A stretch of 64,000 nucleotides of DNA from Aequorivita capsosiphonis DSM 23843 (GCF_000429125.1 NZ_AUBG01000007.1:62001-126000); one strand, 5' to 3'; shown: positions 41,839-50,674, counted from the first letter of the stretch. Notes: generated from the letters alone by a model not told the origin. Translations and numbers: made by a program.

Positions 41839-42210
41839 TTAGTTTGTTGTTTCTATTTTAACCGACTTGGCATCGCCCCAAAGTCCTTCAATGTCATAAA
41901 ACTCGCGAATGTGCTTTTGGAAAACGTGTACAACTACGTGGACGTAGTCCATAAGTATCCATTCGGCATTGTCGCTACCTTCAACGTGCCAAGGTTTTTC
42001 CTTTAAAGTTTTACTAACGGATTTTTGAACGGAATTAACAATTGCGTTCACTTGAGTGTTTGAGGTACCATTACAGATTATAAAATAGTCGCAAACGGTA
42101 TTTTCTATTTCTCTTAGGTCAAGAATTTCGATATCTTGCCCTTTTACATCTTCAATTCCTCGTATTATTTGAGTAATAAGTTGATCTGTTTCTGCTTGTT
42201 CTTTATGCAT
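41839..42210 (-). CDS. rsfS: Ribosomal silencing factor RsfS
   Basis: Binds ribosomal protein uL14 to block subunit joining in starvation. A 123-residue DUF143-type nucleotidyltransferase-fold protein: IRGIEDVKGQDIEILDLREIENTVCDYFIICNGTSNTQVNAIVNSV, then KPWHVEGSDNAEWILMDYVHVVVHVFQKHIREFYDIEGLWGDAK. Length and motifs are standard. It is the first gene of the ftsH operon, with a TAACTTTG element 25 nt upstream. Confidence 0.97.
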   Translation of the reverse strand: MHKEQAETDQLITQIIRGIEDVKGQDIEILDLREIENTVCDYFIICNGTSNTQVNAIVNSVQKSVSKTLKEKPWHVEGSDNAEWILMDYVHVVVHVFQKHIREFYDIEGLWGDAKSVKIETTN

Positions 42211-42235
42211 TAAATAAATTTCTTTTTCTATTTCG

Positions 42236-42243
42236 CAAAGTTA
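42236..42243 (-). promoter_or_regulatory. -7 element (TAACTTTG) for the rsfS-ftsH operon
   Basis: TAnnTTTG on the minus strand at a reasonable distance (25 nt) from the rsfS start codon. Confidence 0.5.
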
Positions 42244-42300
42244 TTACTTTTTTGTTTCTTGAAAGCCTTTAAAAATGTAATACTAAACTTAATTATCATT

Positions 42301-43032
42301 TTGAACTTAATCAAACTTAGTGCCATCGATTCTACCAATACCTACCTGAAAAAGTTGGCTAAAGAAACCCAGTTGCCAGACGAAACCGTCGTGATAACAA
42401 AGCATCAGGTTTCTGGTCGCGGTCAAATGGGTAACATGTGGCTCTCCAGAGAGGGTCAAAGCTTAACATTCAGTATGTTTAAGATATTCGAGAGGTTTCC
42501 TATTGAAGATCAATTCATGGTATCGATGGCTACTTCATTGGGTATTTTGGATGCTTTAAAAGCTTTAAATACTCCTGCTGTTTCAATAAAATGGCCAAAC
42601 GACATATTGTCAGCCAAAAGTAAAATTGGCGGTATTTTGATTGAAAACCTATTGGAAGGCAGTTTTTTAAAGTATTGTGTCATTGGAATTGGCTTTAATG
42701 TAAACGAAACCGTCTTCCCCAATTTGCCAAACGCTAGCTCCTTAAAATTGGAAACCGGGAAAGATTTTACTTTGGAAGAGGTGCTTCAGGAAATTTTAGA
42801 AAAAGTATTTAAAAGATTAACAAATCTTAATCAAAGTAACTTTTTGCGGCTAAAAGAAGAATATGAAAATAGTTTATTTCAAAAAGGAGCTATTTCTGTT
42901 TTTGAGACTCCCGAAGGTTTGCGTTGCAACGGAATTATTAAAGGTGTTTCTGATATAGGTGAACTTTTGGTAGAAACCGAAAGTAATCCCTTGCGGAAAT
43001 TTCAATTGAAGGAAGTGAAAATGATATATTGA
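42301..43032 (+). CDS. birA: Biotin-[acetyl-CoA-carboxylase] ligase
   Basis: Activates biotin as biotinyl-AMP and attaches it to carboxylase carrier domains. LSAIDSTNTYLKKLA is the biotin-binding start, SGRGQMGNMWLSREGQSLTFSM the nucleotide loop (GRGRxGR-like, here GRGQMGN), SIKWPNDILSAKSKIGGILIENL the catalytic KWPND, and IGIGFNVN the rest. There is no ATG in the upstream frame, so initiation is by TTG, most plausibly 42301 (243 residues). The frame reaches TTG 42259. It has no N-terminal DNA-binding domain, so it is not a repressor. Confidence 0.93.
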   Translation: MNLIKLSAIDSTNTYLKKLAKETQLPDETVVITKHQVSGRGQMGNMWLSREGQSLTFSMFKIFERFPIEDQFMVSMATSLGILDALKALNTPAVSIKWPNDILSAKSKIGGILIENLLEGSFLKYCVIGIGFNVNETVFPNLPNASSLKLETGKDFTLEEVLQEILEKVFKRLTNLNQSNFLRLKEEYENSLFQKGAISVFETPEGLRCNGIIKGVSDIGELLVETESNPLRKFQLKEVKMIY

Positions 43033-43043
43033 GCATGGGATTT

Positions 43044-43112
43044 ACCCCCTACCCCTAAAGGGGAGGAACAAAACACAACAAAATTTATTGGCACCCTTTA
43101 GGGCTGGGGTTT
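43044..43112. repeat. Inverted pair of C/G-run repeats after birA
   Basis: The left copy contains CCCCTAAAGGGG (43052-43063) and the right copy CCCTTTAGGG with GGGG. The right is the approximate reverse complement of the left, so the pair can form a large hairpin. It is related to 12381-12400. Confidence 0.7.
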
Positions 43113-43119
43113 TTAAAAT

Positions 43120-43512
43120 TTAAACCTGCTCCAAGTTTGATGCAAGGGTTTCTATGAATTTTGAGATGGGTCCCTTTATCATCATGGCCATCATGCTGTT
43201 AAACTGACCATCAAAGAATAATTGAACATTGGAAGTGTTTTCAGAAACATCTTCAATATTTCCCGTTAATGTAAACGGAAGTTTATCGCTTATTGCGCCT
43301 AAAACTATCTTGTTTGGTTTTTCTACTTCTTTTACTTCCAATGCAATCTCAGGCATTCCTTTTAGAGCAAAGACAAAGGCGTTTTCTCTTATCACCTCAA
43401 ATTTGCTAATATTTTCTGGCATTAAACCTTCAAAATTCTTTACGTCGGTCAAGTAATCACAAAGATCTGAAGCTGATTTTTGAACTGTTACTTTTTTGCT
43501 ATTTAAATTCAT
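43120..43512 (-). CDS. SRPBCC (START-like) family protein
   Basis: A 130-residue single-domain SRPBCC protein: KSASDLCDYLTDVKNFEGLMPENISKFEV, a beta-rich cavity core, then QLFFDGQFNSMMAMMIKGPISKFIETLASNLEQV, the usual C-terminal helix. Such proteins bind hydrophobic ligands; the ligand is unknown. In flavobacteria it commonly follows pyrE, but here a hypothetical gene has been inserted between them. Confidence 0.9.
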   Translation of the reverse strand: MNLNSKKVTVQKSASDLCDYLTDVKNFEGLMPENISKFEVIRENAFVFALKGMPEIALEVKEVEKPNKIVLGAISDKLPFTLTGNIEDVSENTSNVQLFFDGQFNSMMAMMIKGPISKFIETLASNLEQV

Positions 43513-43566
43513 TTATCCTATTTTTTATTCTTTATTGCTATTGGTTATTTTTTCAACAATTAATTT

Positions 43567-44139
43567 TTAATTCTTACGGAGTCCACAAGTAATGTTATAT
43601 ATGGAAATAATAGAACTTAAATCACGAATTCTGTTAAATTCATCATTATCAATCCTTGTAATTAATGCAGGACAATCTTGTAAAAAAGAATATAATACCG
43701 ATTTCTTTTTATTGTTAATCATATTTTCACTCCCGACGATTGTTAGTTTTTCTTGATCTTTTTGTCGAATATAATAATTATAATAACTTGGACTGTAAGT
43801 AGATCCGGATATCATCTTTCTATATAGTTCTAATTTGCCTAAAACTATCTGTTCAACAACTTGAAGTTTTTTCTCGTCTTGTACAGGTAAAAAGCGGAGG
43901 CGCTTAGTACTCCCAGATTTTTCAATCAAAGTCACAGAATCAATTAGTTCTATTTTGACTTTGTTATATCTGTCACCCACTTTTTTGTAATATTTGAAGT
44001 ACTTGGTATTATAAGTCCCTCGCATATCAGTTATAACTTCACCAGATTTGAGATAGATTGTGCAAGGCTGCGTTATTTGCGAAAATGATATTGTACTTAT
44101 AACTAAAGCAATGATGCTGAGATGAATTTTTCTTGACAT
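43567..44139 (-). CDS. Exported hypothetical protein
   Basis: A 190-residue protein with a signal peptide (1-20, ending ISFS). The mature part contains a short SH3-like beta region (about 25-75: CTIYLKSGEVITDMRGTYNTKYFKYYKK) and a helical, basic C-terminal half. I recognise no family. It is more AT-rich than its neighbours, lies between two genes normally adjacent (SRPBCC and pyrE), and is bordered by a short-repeat string, which suggests a later insertion. Confidence 0.72.
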   Translation of the reverse strand: MSRKIHLSIIALVISTISFSQITQPCTIYLKSGEVITDMRGTYNTKYFKYYKKVGDRYNKVKIELIDSVTLIEKSGSTKRLRFLPVQDEKKLQVVEQIVLGKLELYRKMISGSTYSPSYYNYYIRQKDQEKLTIVGSENMINNKKKSVLYSFLQDCPALITRIDNDEFNRIRDLSSIISIYNITCGLRKN

Positions 44140-44161
44140 ACTTTTTATTTTTTTTCAAGCT

Positions 44162-44189
44162 ACTGCTCACTGCCACTGCCAACTGAATA
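44162..44189. repeat. ACTGCC-type period 6-7 array
   Basis: Four diverged units of ACTGCTC/ACTGCCA type, just past the pyrE stop codon. Confidence 0.6.
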
Positions 44190-44191
44190 CT

Positions 44192-44833
44192 TTATTGTCC
44201 CCAGGTTTCAGGGTTTTCTCTCCACTCTCCCAGTAAAACTGCTTCTTTGGCATTTATATATTTTGAGTTTTCGGCTTCGTGCAACAACATTTCATAATTG
44301 CTCAAAGTATTCAAAGTAACATTGGCATTTTTAAAATTCTCTTCAGCAATATTAAACCCATAGCTAAAAATGGCCACCATTCCCTTTACGTTTGCATTAG
44401 CCTCTTTTAAGGCTTCTACAGCCATTAAGCTGCTTTTTCCAGTACTAATAAGGTCTTCAACAACTATTACGTTCGTGTTTGGTTCCAAATGTCCTTCAAT
44501 TTTATTTTGTCGTCCGTGACCTTTTGCTTCAGGGCGGACATAACAAAAAGGAACGTTCAAGTATTCTGCTACTAGAACACCAATTCCTATGGCTCCAGTG
44601 GCCACACCGGCAATCATTTCGGGCTTTCCGTAGAGTTCCTCAATTTGCTTTGCTAGGTTCTCACGAATGTAATTTCGAATGGTTGGATAGGATAATGTAA
44701 CGCGATTGTCACAATAAATTGGAGACTTCCATCCAGAAGCCCATGTAAAAGGGTTTTGCGGTTGCAATTTTATTGCATTAATTTGCAATAGCAATGCAGC
44801 GGTTTTTTGTGCCGTATCTTTGTTTAATATCAT
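44192..44833 (-). CDS. pyrE: Orotate phosphoribosyltransferase
   Basis: Converts orotate and PRPP to OMP in pyrimidine synthesis. Core: FTWASGWKSPIYCDNRVTLSYPTIRNYI, GVATGAIGIGVLVAEYL, CYVRPEAKGHGRQNKIEGHL (catalytic Lys region), and the PRPP motif VIVVEDLISTGKSSLMAVEALKEA. ATG 44833 (214 residues) is preferred over an upstream start because the family begins MILNKDTAQK. Its -7 element TACATTTG (44838-44845) leaves almost no leader and overlaps the start codon of the divergent NUDIX gene. Confidence 0.96.
   Translation of the reverse strand: MILNKDTAQKTAALLLQINAIKLQPQNPFTWASGWKSPIYCDNRVTLSYPTIRNYIRENLAKQIEELYGKPEMIAGVATGAIGIGVLVAEYLNVPFCYVRPEAKGHGRQNKIEGHLEPNTNVIVVEDLISTGKSSLMAVEALKEANANVKGMVAIFSYGFNIAEENFKNANVTLNTLSNYEMLLHEAENSKYINAKEAVLLGEWRENPETWGQ
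44815..44822 (+). promoter_or_regulatory. -7 element (TATCTTTG) for the NUDIX gene
   Basis: TAnnTTTG on the plus strand, located inside the 5' end of pyrE, 18 nt ahead of the NUDIX ATG. Confidence 0.5.
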
Positions 44834-44837
44834 ACTG

Positions 44838-44845
44838 CAAATGTA
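44838..44845 (-). promoter_or_regulatory. -7 element (TACATTTG) for pyrE
   Basis: TAnnTTTG on the minus strand ending 4 nt before the pyrE ATG and overlapping the NUDIX start codon at 44841-44843. It implies a leaderless or nearly leaderless pyrE mRNA. Confidence 0.5.
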
Positions 44846-45470
44846 TAAAGTTTTTGTAAAAGATATCCCCATTATTCTTTCAACAGAAAAAAATATTGGT
44901 GAGCATTACACTACCATCCCTTTAAAGCAAGCGCGTTTTAAAAAGTTGGTAAAAAAAATAAACAACGGTGAGCTCCTCTATGTGAACCTTTATCACAAGA
45001 ATGCTGAGAAGTTGGAGCGTTTTCTACGGAAAAAAATAAAAGTTGTGGAAGCTGCCGGAGGCTTGGTTTATAACAGTAAAAAGGAAATTCTTTTTATTAG
45101 AAGAAACAAGAAATGGGATCTTCCCAAAGGAAAGATTGAAAAAGGCGAAACCCACGAAGTAGCCGCAATCCGTGAGGTTGTTGAAGAAACGGGGATAAAA
45201 GACCTTGAAATCCGTGAATTTATAAAAACGACATATCACGTTTTTACCCGCAACAACAAATTCCGACTCAAAATAACCTATTGGTACGAAATGTACAGTG
45301 ATTATGACGGACCGCTGGTTCCCGAGGCTGAAGAAGGAATTAAAAAGGTAAAGTGGAAGGATTTCGAAAAATCACAAAAGGCTTTGCAAGATTCCTATGA
45401 AAACATAAAACTGCTCTTTCCAAAGGAATATCTAACCACCCACCCGAATGATCGGATATCTGAGGTGTGA
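44841..45470 (+). CDS. NUDIX hydrolase
   Basis: A 209-residue protein with an N-terminal accessory region (1-75) and a NUDIX domain. The box is GKIEKGETHEVAAIREVVEETGI from about residue 97, giving the G-x5-E-x7-REUxEExGU pattern. VEAAGGLVYNSKKEILFIRRNKKWDLPKG precedes it. Likely nucleotide-sugar or (d)NTP pyrophosphohydrolase; substrate unknown. The start ATG 44841 is chosen because the frame upstream lies within pyrE. The 3' end overlaps the convergent M14 gene by 39 nt. Confidence 0.94.
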   Translation: MYKVFVKDIPIILSTEKNIGEHYTTIPLKQARFKKLVKKINNGELLYVNLYHKNAEKLERFLRKKIKVVEAAGGLVYNSKKEILFIRRNKKWDLPKGKIEKGETHEVAAIREVVEETGIKDLEIREFIKTTYHVFTRNNKFRLKITYWYEMYSDYDGPLVPEAEEGIKKVKWKDFEKSQKALQDSYENIKLLFPKEYLTTHPNDRISEV

Positions 45471-47186
45471 TTTTTCATAGTTTGGCGACTTTTTATGAAT
45501 CCAAGCTAATTGGGCATACCAGTTCTTTGCAAATCCAGGATCCTTTACTTTTTTAGCCTCAAAGGCTTTCTTGATTTCGGGATTGTTGTCTAAAAACTTT
45601 TCCGCCATATCCTCCCAGACGTAAGGTGAAAATCCTTCTTTTTGCTGAAGAATAGCGTCAAAGAAATTCCAATTAAAAAACGAATCTTTGGCTGCCGGCT
45701 CTAAGGTTTCCAAAATGTATCTAACCCCAAACTGTTGAGTCTTTACCAAAACATCCCCTTTTCTTACTGAAACCTTTTCTTTGCTTTCAGTAACTTTGGT
45801 TTTAAAGTGTAAATAATGGCCTTCATAAGCGCTCTTTACCGTTTCAAAATCTTTTATATGATAAACCTCCGCGGAAACAGTTGAGTCGTTTTCAAATTCG
45901 GAAAATTCTATTTTGTTTAATCTTAATAGATCCATAACATTCCAGTAGCCTTTGGGAATAATATAGGCTGTAGGGATTTTAATAGAATCATTCGCTTTAA
46001 AATAATCGTAATAGGTAATGTCTTTGGTATAAGGTTTATCTCTAAAATATTTCAAACGTTCACCACCGGTAACTTTGCTCGGAATCATTTCTCCTTCATA
46101 ACCCTTAAATGAAAGTGTTGTTGTCTTAGATGAATCCACTTCCCAAGAAATAGGGTAGTAGCTTCCTGCTTTGTATTTTTGAAATGAATTTTCACGCAAA
46201 TTTTTAATCTTCTTCGCATCTTTTTCAGCGATATCGATAAAGCTTTTCATCAGCTCATAAGTTCCTTCAACCCTTTCCTTGTAAGGTTTTAGCATATGTG
46301 TTTCTACCATCATTCCCAAAGTGTTGAACAATGAAGTATAACCTGTAGAATAGCGCGGTGAGTCCATAAATTGTGAAAAACCTACTTCAGGTACTTGATT
46401 GAATACATTAACATAAGGAGTAATGTCCCAATTTTTTTGATGTAAGGAGTTTTCAAATTGTGACATAAAAGAATTCTGAAGATAATCGCCTATTTCGTTC
46501 CCCAATTTATTGTGCTGCGTAAATAGGTGTGTCAGTATATATTGATAATCGGCACCGTTGCTTACGTGATTGTCGATAAAAAGATCTGGATTTAACCAAT
46601 GAAATATTTCAGCGAAAGCTCGCGCATTTCTCGTGTCACTTTTTATAAAGTCACGGTTTAAATCATAGTTTCTGGCATTTCCACGGAAGCCGTATGATTC
46701 GGGACCGTTTTGATTGGTTCTGCTTGTACTGTTTCGGTTTAATGCTCCTCCTATATTGTAGACTGGGATTGTGGCGATAATGGTGTTCTTAGGTAGTGGA
46801 ATTTTCTTTTTCGCAAAATCTCGGAATAGTAGCATCGTGGCGTCTATTCCGTCAGGTTCCCCGGGATGGATTCCATTGTTGATTAGCAATAGGTTTTTAC
46901 CATTTTTTGAAAACCTTTCTTTCGTTTTAGAAGAATTTGTCGTTTCGGAATCAAAAATCACGACATGCAATGGAATTCCGCTATCTGTTAATCCCATTTC
47001 AACAACCGTTATTTCAGGGAATTTCTTTTCTAATGTCAGATAGAAATCGATGGTTTTTTGATAGGTTCCTGTTTGCATACCTTTTGAAGATTCAAAAGTT
47101 GTCAAAAAACCCTCATTCTTTTGAGCTTTTGATGGAATTGCTATTAAAAGAAATGTAAAACATAAGATTGCAAAAATTGTTTTCAT
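45432..47186 (-). CDS. M14 family zinc carboxypeptidase
   Basis: A 584-residue exported peptidase: signal peptide 1-21 (SKAQ). The M14 catalytic domain has NGIHPGEPDGIDATMLLFRDF with zinc ligands His107 and Glu110, the RNARNYDLNRDF substrate-binding Arg/Asn pair, and LFIDNHVSNGADYQYILTH with the third His. The C-terminal half (about 330-584) is a helical/beta extension. Bacteroidota have several such periplasmic carboxypeptidases; peptide preference is unknown. Confidence 0.93.
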   Translation of the reverse strand: MKTIFAILCFTFLLIAIPSKAQKNEGFLTTFESSKGMQTGTYQKTIDFYLTLEKKFPEITVVEMGLTDSGIPLHVVIFDSETTNSSKTKERFSKNGKNLLLINNGIHPGEPDGIDATMLLFRDFAKKKIPLPKNTIIATIPVYNIGGALNRNSTSRTNQNGPESYGFRGNARNYDLNRDFIKSDTRNARAFAEIFHWLNPDLFIDNHVSNGADYQYILTHLFTQHNKLGNEIGDYLQNSFMSQFENSLHQKNWDITPYVNVFNQVPEVGFSQFMDSPRYSTGYTSLFNTLGMMVETHMLKPYKERVEGTYELMKSFIDIAEKDAKKIKNLRENSFQKYKAGSYYPISWEVDSSKTTTLSFKGYEGEMIPSKVTGGERLKYFRDKPYTKDITYYDYFKANDSIKIPTAYIIPKGYWNVMDLLRLNKIEFSEFENDSTVSAEVYHIKDFETVKSAYEGHYLHFKTKVTESKEKVSVRKGDVLVKTQQFGVRYILETLEPAAKDSFFNWNFFDAILQQKEGFSPYVWEDMAEKFLDNNPEIKKAFEAKKVKDPGFAKNWYAQLAWIHKKSPNYEKSHLRYPIIRVGG

Positions 47187-47674
47187 AAAATACTTTTATC
47201 AAATATATAAACTCTAGTCTTTAAAAGATAAGTTGTGGTTATATATTAATAGGGTGTTAAAGAAGTGCACATGCCATTTAGTCATTGGTTTTAATTCAAA
47301 ATTGATAAAAATAATACGCCTAATTTATTTTTAATAAAGCAAATAGTTAGGATCAAAAAGAAATTTATCACCAATCGTGTCTTATAAAATATGTTATAAA
47401 AAAGATTATATAATGCTAAGACTGCCAATAGTTTAAAGATGCGTCTTGTTTTCTATTGTTTTTCCGGTAAAATAAGCATTATTGGAGCTTTTTTTAACAT
47501 TCAGGATAAGATGTTTTAGTGAAAAGTTAAAGTTGTTTTCTAAGTATTTAGGTTTTAATGTTTTGTAATTAAAATAAGTTAACAATTAAAAATAGTGAAG
47601 ATTTATTTTTTTTATAAAGGCCTGTATTCATTAGCTTTGACGCTTATCTAAAAATAATAATTAAAATAAAAAAA
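47187..47674. other. 488-bp AT-rich gap upstream of the T9SS substrate gene
   Basis: Very AT-rich, without an open frame I can support, except a 26-codon frame at about 47439-47519 that has no other evidence. It contains the promoter element at 47632-47639. The long leader region may hold regulatory sites, but no palindrome or repeat array stands out. Confidence 0.5.
47632..47639 (+). promoter_or_regulatory. -7 element (TAGCTTTG) for the T9SS substrate gene
   Basis: Exact TAnnTTTG, 35 nt upstream of the ATG at 47675, within an AT-rich leader. Confidence 0.55.
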
Positions 47675-48517
47675 ATGAAAAAAATTACTTTATTAGTATG
47701 TGCAATCATGCTATCTGTTGCTGCTCAATCTCAAACTCTACTTACTCAATCTATAGATCCTGATACTGTAGATGATAGCGGAGTTGCGTGTTGGGACAAT
47801 CAGGGTGGAACTTATAGTCAAAATTCCTTTTTTAGAGCCTACGACATGGAGGATTTTGGAGTAACTGGAGATTTTGAAATTACCGAATTACAGTACGGTC
47901 AAGGAGCCGCAGATGATGGAAAGGAGGTTTTCTTGAATGTATATACTTCAAATAAAACTGACCTGAACACAGCTACTTTAACCTTAGTTGGTGGTACTGG
48001 TCATACAAGTAGTGCGGCAGACGACTTAACAATGGTTACTGTGCCATTTAGCGCAACTATTCCTGCAGGTTCTATCGTTGTCTTCGAGGTGAACGCTGGA
48101 GACAGTAATGGCGAACCAGGTCAGACATATTTCCCTGGAACTAATGGTGCTGGTGAAAATGATCTTAGTTACCTAATGGCTGAAGATTGTGGAATATTTG
48201 AACCAACTCCTGTAGGTCAGGTTGCTGGCGTAGAATACTATGTTATGAACGTACTTGGAGACGAGGTTCTTTCAGTTGGTAGTAACCTAGCTGATGTTAT
48301 TTCTGTATACCCAAGCCCTGCAACAGACATCTTGAATATTCAACTTCCATCAAGTGTTGATGTTGAAAGTGCTTCTTTAACAAGTGTTCTTGGTAAAACA
48401 ACTGGAGTTGCTTATTCAAACGGGCAGATGAACGTTTCTGGTCTTGCACCAGGAGTTTACTTCCTTAGCATTGAAACTAACTTAGGAGCTTATACCCAAA
48501 AAGTTGTTAAGCAATAA
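47675..48517 (+). CDS. Secreted protein with type IX sorting domain
   Basis: A 280-residue protein. A Sec signal peptide (1-19, AAQS) gives entry to the periplasm. A beta-rich mature region of about 180 residues with acidic loops and no known enzymatic motif follows. The C-terminal T9SS type A sorting domain (about 208-280) reads SVYPSPATDILNIQLPSS, VLGKTTGVAYSNGQMNVSGLAPGVYFLSIETNLGAYTQKVVKQ. Export across the outer membrane and surface attachment are therefore predicted. A GAAA-loop terminator follows, so it is monocistronic. Confidence 0.92.
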   Translation: MKKITLLVCAIMLSVAAQSQTLLTQSIDPDTVDDSGVACWDNQGGTYSQNSFFRAYDMEDFGVTGDFEITELQYGQGAADDGKEVFLNVYTSNKTDLNTATLTLVGGTGHTSSAADDLTMVTVPFSATIPAGSIVVFEVNAGDSNGEPGQTYFPGTNGAGENDLSYLMAEDCGIFEPTPVGQVAGVEYYVMNVLGDEVLSVGSNLADVISVYPSPATDILNIQLPSSVDVESASLTSVLGKTTGVAYSNGQMNVSGLAPGVYFLSIETNLGAYTQKVVKQ

Positions 48518-48545
48518 CTAGTGGGTTTTAAACTTATTTACAAAG

Positions 48546-48573
48546 ACCCCGATCGAAAGATTGGGGTTTTTTT
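48546..48573 (+). terminator. Rho-independent terminator of the T9SS substrate gene
   Basis: ACCCCGATC-GAAA-GATTGGGGT stem, one G-T pair, GAAA tetraloop, followed by a T7 tract. Confidence 0.85.
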
Positions 48574-48839
48574 ATGCCTGATACTTTCTTGGCAAAATGA
48601 TTATTCCTCTCCTGTAAAACATATTTGTCCAACCAAAAGAAGTCTGGAGAGTGCGATTAAATTATAAAGAACTAGCGTATTGCTCTAGGCTACCAAGATG
48701 TTTTCTTTATAAAATTGACTAGGTAAAGGTATTCTTAAAAGTAGAACAGTTGTTGGTAGGTTGATCCTGCTCTTAGGTCATTCGGGCTACTGTAATGGGT
48801 CAGATATGTATTTTCAGCTCCCAAATGCTGATCATAAAA
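48574..48839. other. Intergenic sequence between two terminators
   Basis: No convincing open frame, promoter or repeat. The base composition is more coding-like than the flanks, so it may be a decayed gene, but I recognise nothing in it. Confidence 0.4.
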
Positions 48840-48870
48840 AAACTCCCTCAGGATGGCCTGAAGGAGTTTT
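48840..48870 (-). terminator. Rho-independent terminator of rho
   Basis: AAACTCC-TCAGG paired with CCTGA-GGAGTTT around a 4-nt loop, with a T run on the minus strand. It lies 26 nt past the rho stop. Confidence 0.8.
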
Positions 48871-48895
48871 GTGTTTGGTAGATGATTGGATTTGG

Positions 48896-50674
48896 TTATC
48901 CGTTCATCGAAATAAGAAATTCTTCGTTGTTTCTTGTTTGCTTAATACGATCGTTAATGAATTCCATAGCTTCTATCGGGTTCATATCAGCAAGGTATTT
49001 ACGCAACACCCACATACGTTGTATGGTGTTTTCATCGAGTAACAAGTCGTCGCGACGTGTGCTAGAAGAAGTAAGATCGATAGCTGGGAAAATTCTTCTG
49101 TTGGATATTTTTCTATCCAATTGAAGTTCCATGTTTCCAGTACCTTTAAACTCTTCAAAAATAACCTCGTCCATTTTAGAACCAGTTTCAGTCAATGCGG
49201 TTGCAATGATAGACAATGAACCTCCATTTTCTATATTCCGAGCCGCTCCAAAGAAACGCTTTGGCTTGTGAAGTGCGTTAGCATCAACACCACCACTCAA
49301 TATTTTACCACTTGCTGGTTGCACTGTGTTATAAGCACGGGCCAAACGTGTGATTGAATCCAAAAGGATAACTACGTCGTGACCACATTCCACCAATCGC
49401 TTGGCTTTATCAATAACAAGATTCGCAACACGAACGTGCTCTGTGGCTTCTTTGTCAAATGTTGAAGCAACTACTTCTCCGCGAACGTTACGCTGCATAT
49501 CGGTAACTTCTTCCGGACGTTCATCAATTAAAAGCACGATTTGATAAACTTCTGGATGATTTGCAGCAATTGCGTTTGCAATATCTTTCAGCAACATCGT
49601 TTTACCAGTTTTTGGCTGGGAAACGATCATTCCACGCTGTCCTTTTCCTATAGGTGCAAAAAGATCTATAATTCTTGTGGAAATAGTACTTTGCTTATCT
49701 GCAAGGTTGAATTTTTCCTGGGGGAAAAGCGGGGTTAGGTGTTCAAAAGAAACTCGGTCGCGAACCACATTAGGGTTTAGACCATTTATTTTATTCACTT
49801 TAATTAAAGGAAAATATTTTTCACCTTCTTTAGGAGGTCTAACTTCACCCAAAACAGTATCTCCGGTCTTTAAACCAAAAAGTCGAATCTGTGATTGTGA
49901 AACGTAAATATCATCTGGAGAGGAAAGGTAATTATAGTCACTAGAGCGCAAAAAGCCATAGCCATCTTGCATAATATCTAAAACGCCTTCACTTTCTATA
50001 ATGCCGTCAAATTCATAATCAGGCTCGCGATAGCGGTTGCGGGAATCTTTGTTTCCATTATTTCTGTTGTCGCTCACATTACCATCTTTTTGTTTGTGGC
50101 TTTGGTGCTTATGTCGATTATCTGAGCTATTGTCGTTACGTTGGTTTTTCTGACGGTTGTCAGTATCTGCGCCGCTTGACTTTTGGTGTTGCGATTTTTT
50201 GTCGCTTTCTTTTTTGTCGTTTGAAGAGCGCTTATCGTCTTTTGACTTTCTGTCATCTTTCGACCGGTCATCTTTTGATCTGTCTTCTTTTGATCTGTCA
50301 TCTTTCGACGTTTTGTCGTCATCAATTTTTTTACTATGACTTTTCCTTTGTGGAAGCGACTTTTTAGTTTGAGCTTCTTTGCTTGGCGGACGTTTTTTTG
50401 GACCGCTAGTTTTACTATCCTTGGACGTAGATGGTTTGTTTTCTTTATTGTCCTTGGCAGTGGGAGCAGTGGTTTCTTTCTTAGAAGTGTCTGAAGAAGT
50501 TTCTTCTGCTTTTATAACAGCTTTCACCGCTTTGGGGTTTGCGGCCTGGTAATCTAGAATTTGATATACCAAGTCCAGTTTTTTTTGTGTGCGATATTTT
50601 GGCACATTAAGTTCTTTAGCTATTTCCTGAAGCTCAGGAAGCTTTTTGCTTTTTAGTTCTGAAATTTCAAACAT
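48896..50674 (-). CDS. rho: Transcription termination factor Rho with long charged insert
   Basis: Hexameric RNA helicase that terminates transcription. The N-terminal Rho_N helical domain is residues 1-50 ([24 protein letters not shown]). A low-complexity Lys/Asp/Ser/Asn-rich stretch of about 170 residues (55-225) includes near-tandem SKDDR repeats. The RNA-binding cold-shock domain is about 230-300 ([15 protein letters not shown]). The ATPase has Walker A QPKTGKT (Lys358), [16 protein letters not shown] and the Q/R-loop region. Bacteroidota Rho often has such a disordered insert, reported to affect RNA binding and phase separation in a gut species. Confidence 0.97.
   Translation of the reverse strand: MFEISELKSKKLPELQEIAKELNVPKYRTQKKLDLVYQILDYQAANPKAVKAVIKAEETSSDTSKKETTAPTAKDNKENKPSTSKDSKTSGPKKRPPSKEAQTKKSLPQRKSHSKKIDDDKTSKDDRSKEDRSKDDRSKDDRKSKDDKRSSNDKKESDKKSQHQKSSGADTDNRQKNQRNDNSSDNRHKHQSHKQKDGNVSDNRNNGNKDSRNRYREPDYEFDGIIESEGVLDIMQDGYGFLRSSDYNYLSSPDDIYVSQSQIRLFGLKTGDTVLGEVRPPKEGEKYFPLIKVNKINGLNPNVVRDRVSFEHLTPLFPQEKFNLADKQSTISTRIIDLFAPIGKGQRGMIVSQPKTGKTMLLKDIANAIAANHPEVYQIVLLIDERPEEVTDMQRNVRGEVVASTFDKEATEHVRVANLVIDKAKRLVECGHDVVILLDSITRLARAYNTVQPASGKILSGGVDANALHKPKRFFGAARNIENGGSLSIIATALTETGSKMDEVIFEEFKGTGNMELQLDRKISNRRIFPAIDLTSSSTRRDDLLLDENTIQRMWVLRKYLADMNPIEAMEFINDRIKQTRNNEEFLISMNG
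50236..50325. repeat. 15-bp tandem repeat in rho (SKDDR codons)
   Basis: Four to five near-identical 15-nt units encode repeating Ser-Lys-Asp/Glu-Asp-Arg in the disordered insert. Unit-number variation would change insert length by five residues each and keep frame. Confidence 0.8.

Noticed and set aside
47439-47519. 26-codon plus-strand frame in the AT-rich gap
   Set aside because: Too short, without a clear promoter or family; kept only as a note in the gap entry.
48574-48839. Insertion sequence remnant
   Set aside because: No terminal inverted repeats, target duplication or transposase motif could be found; left as unexplained sequence.
50074-50325. Second minus-strand frame of 83 codons rich in Lys/Thr
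   Set aside because: An out-of-frame reading of the rho low-complexity insert; its low complexity follows from the SKDDR repeats.
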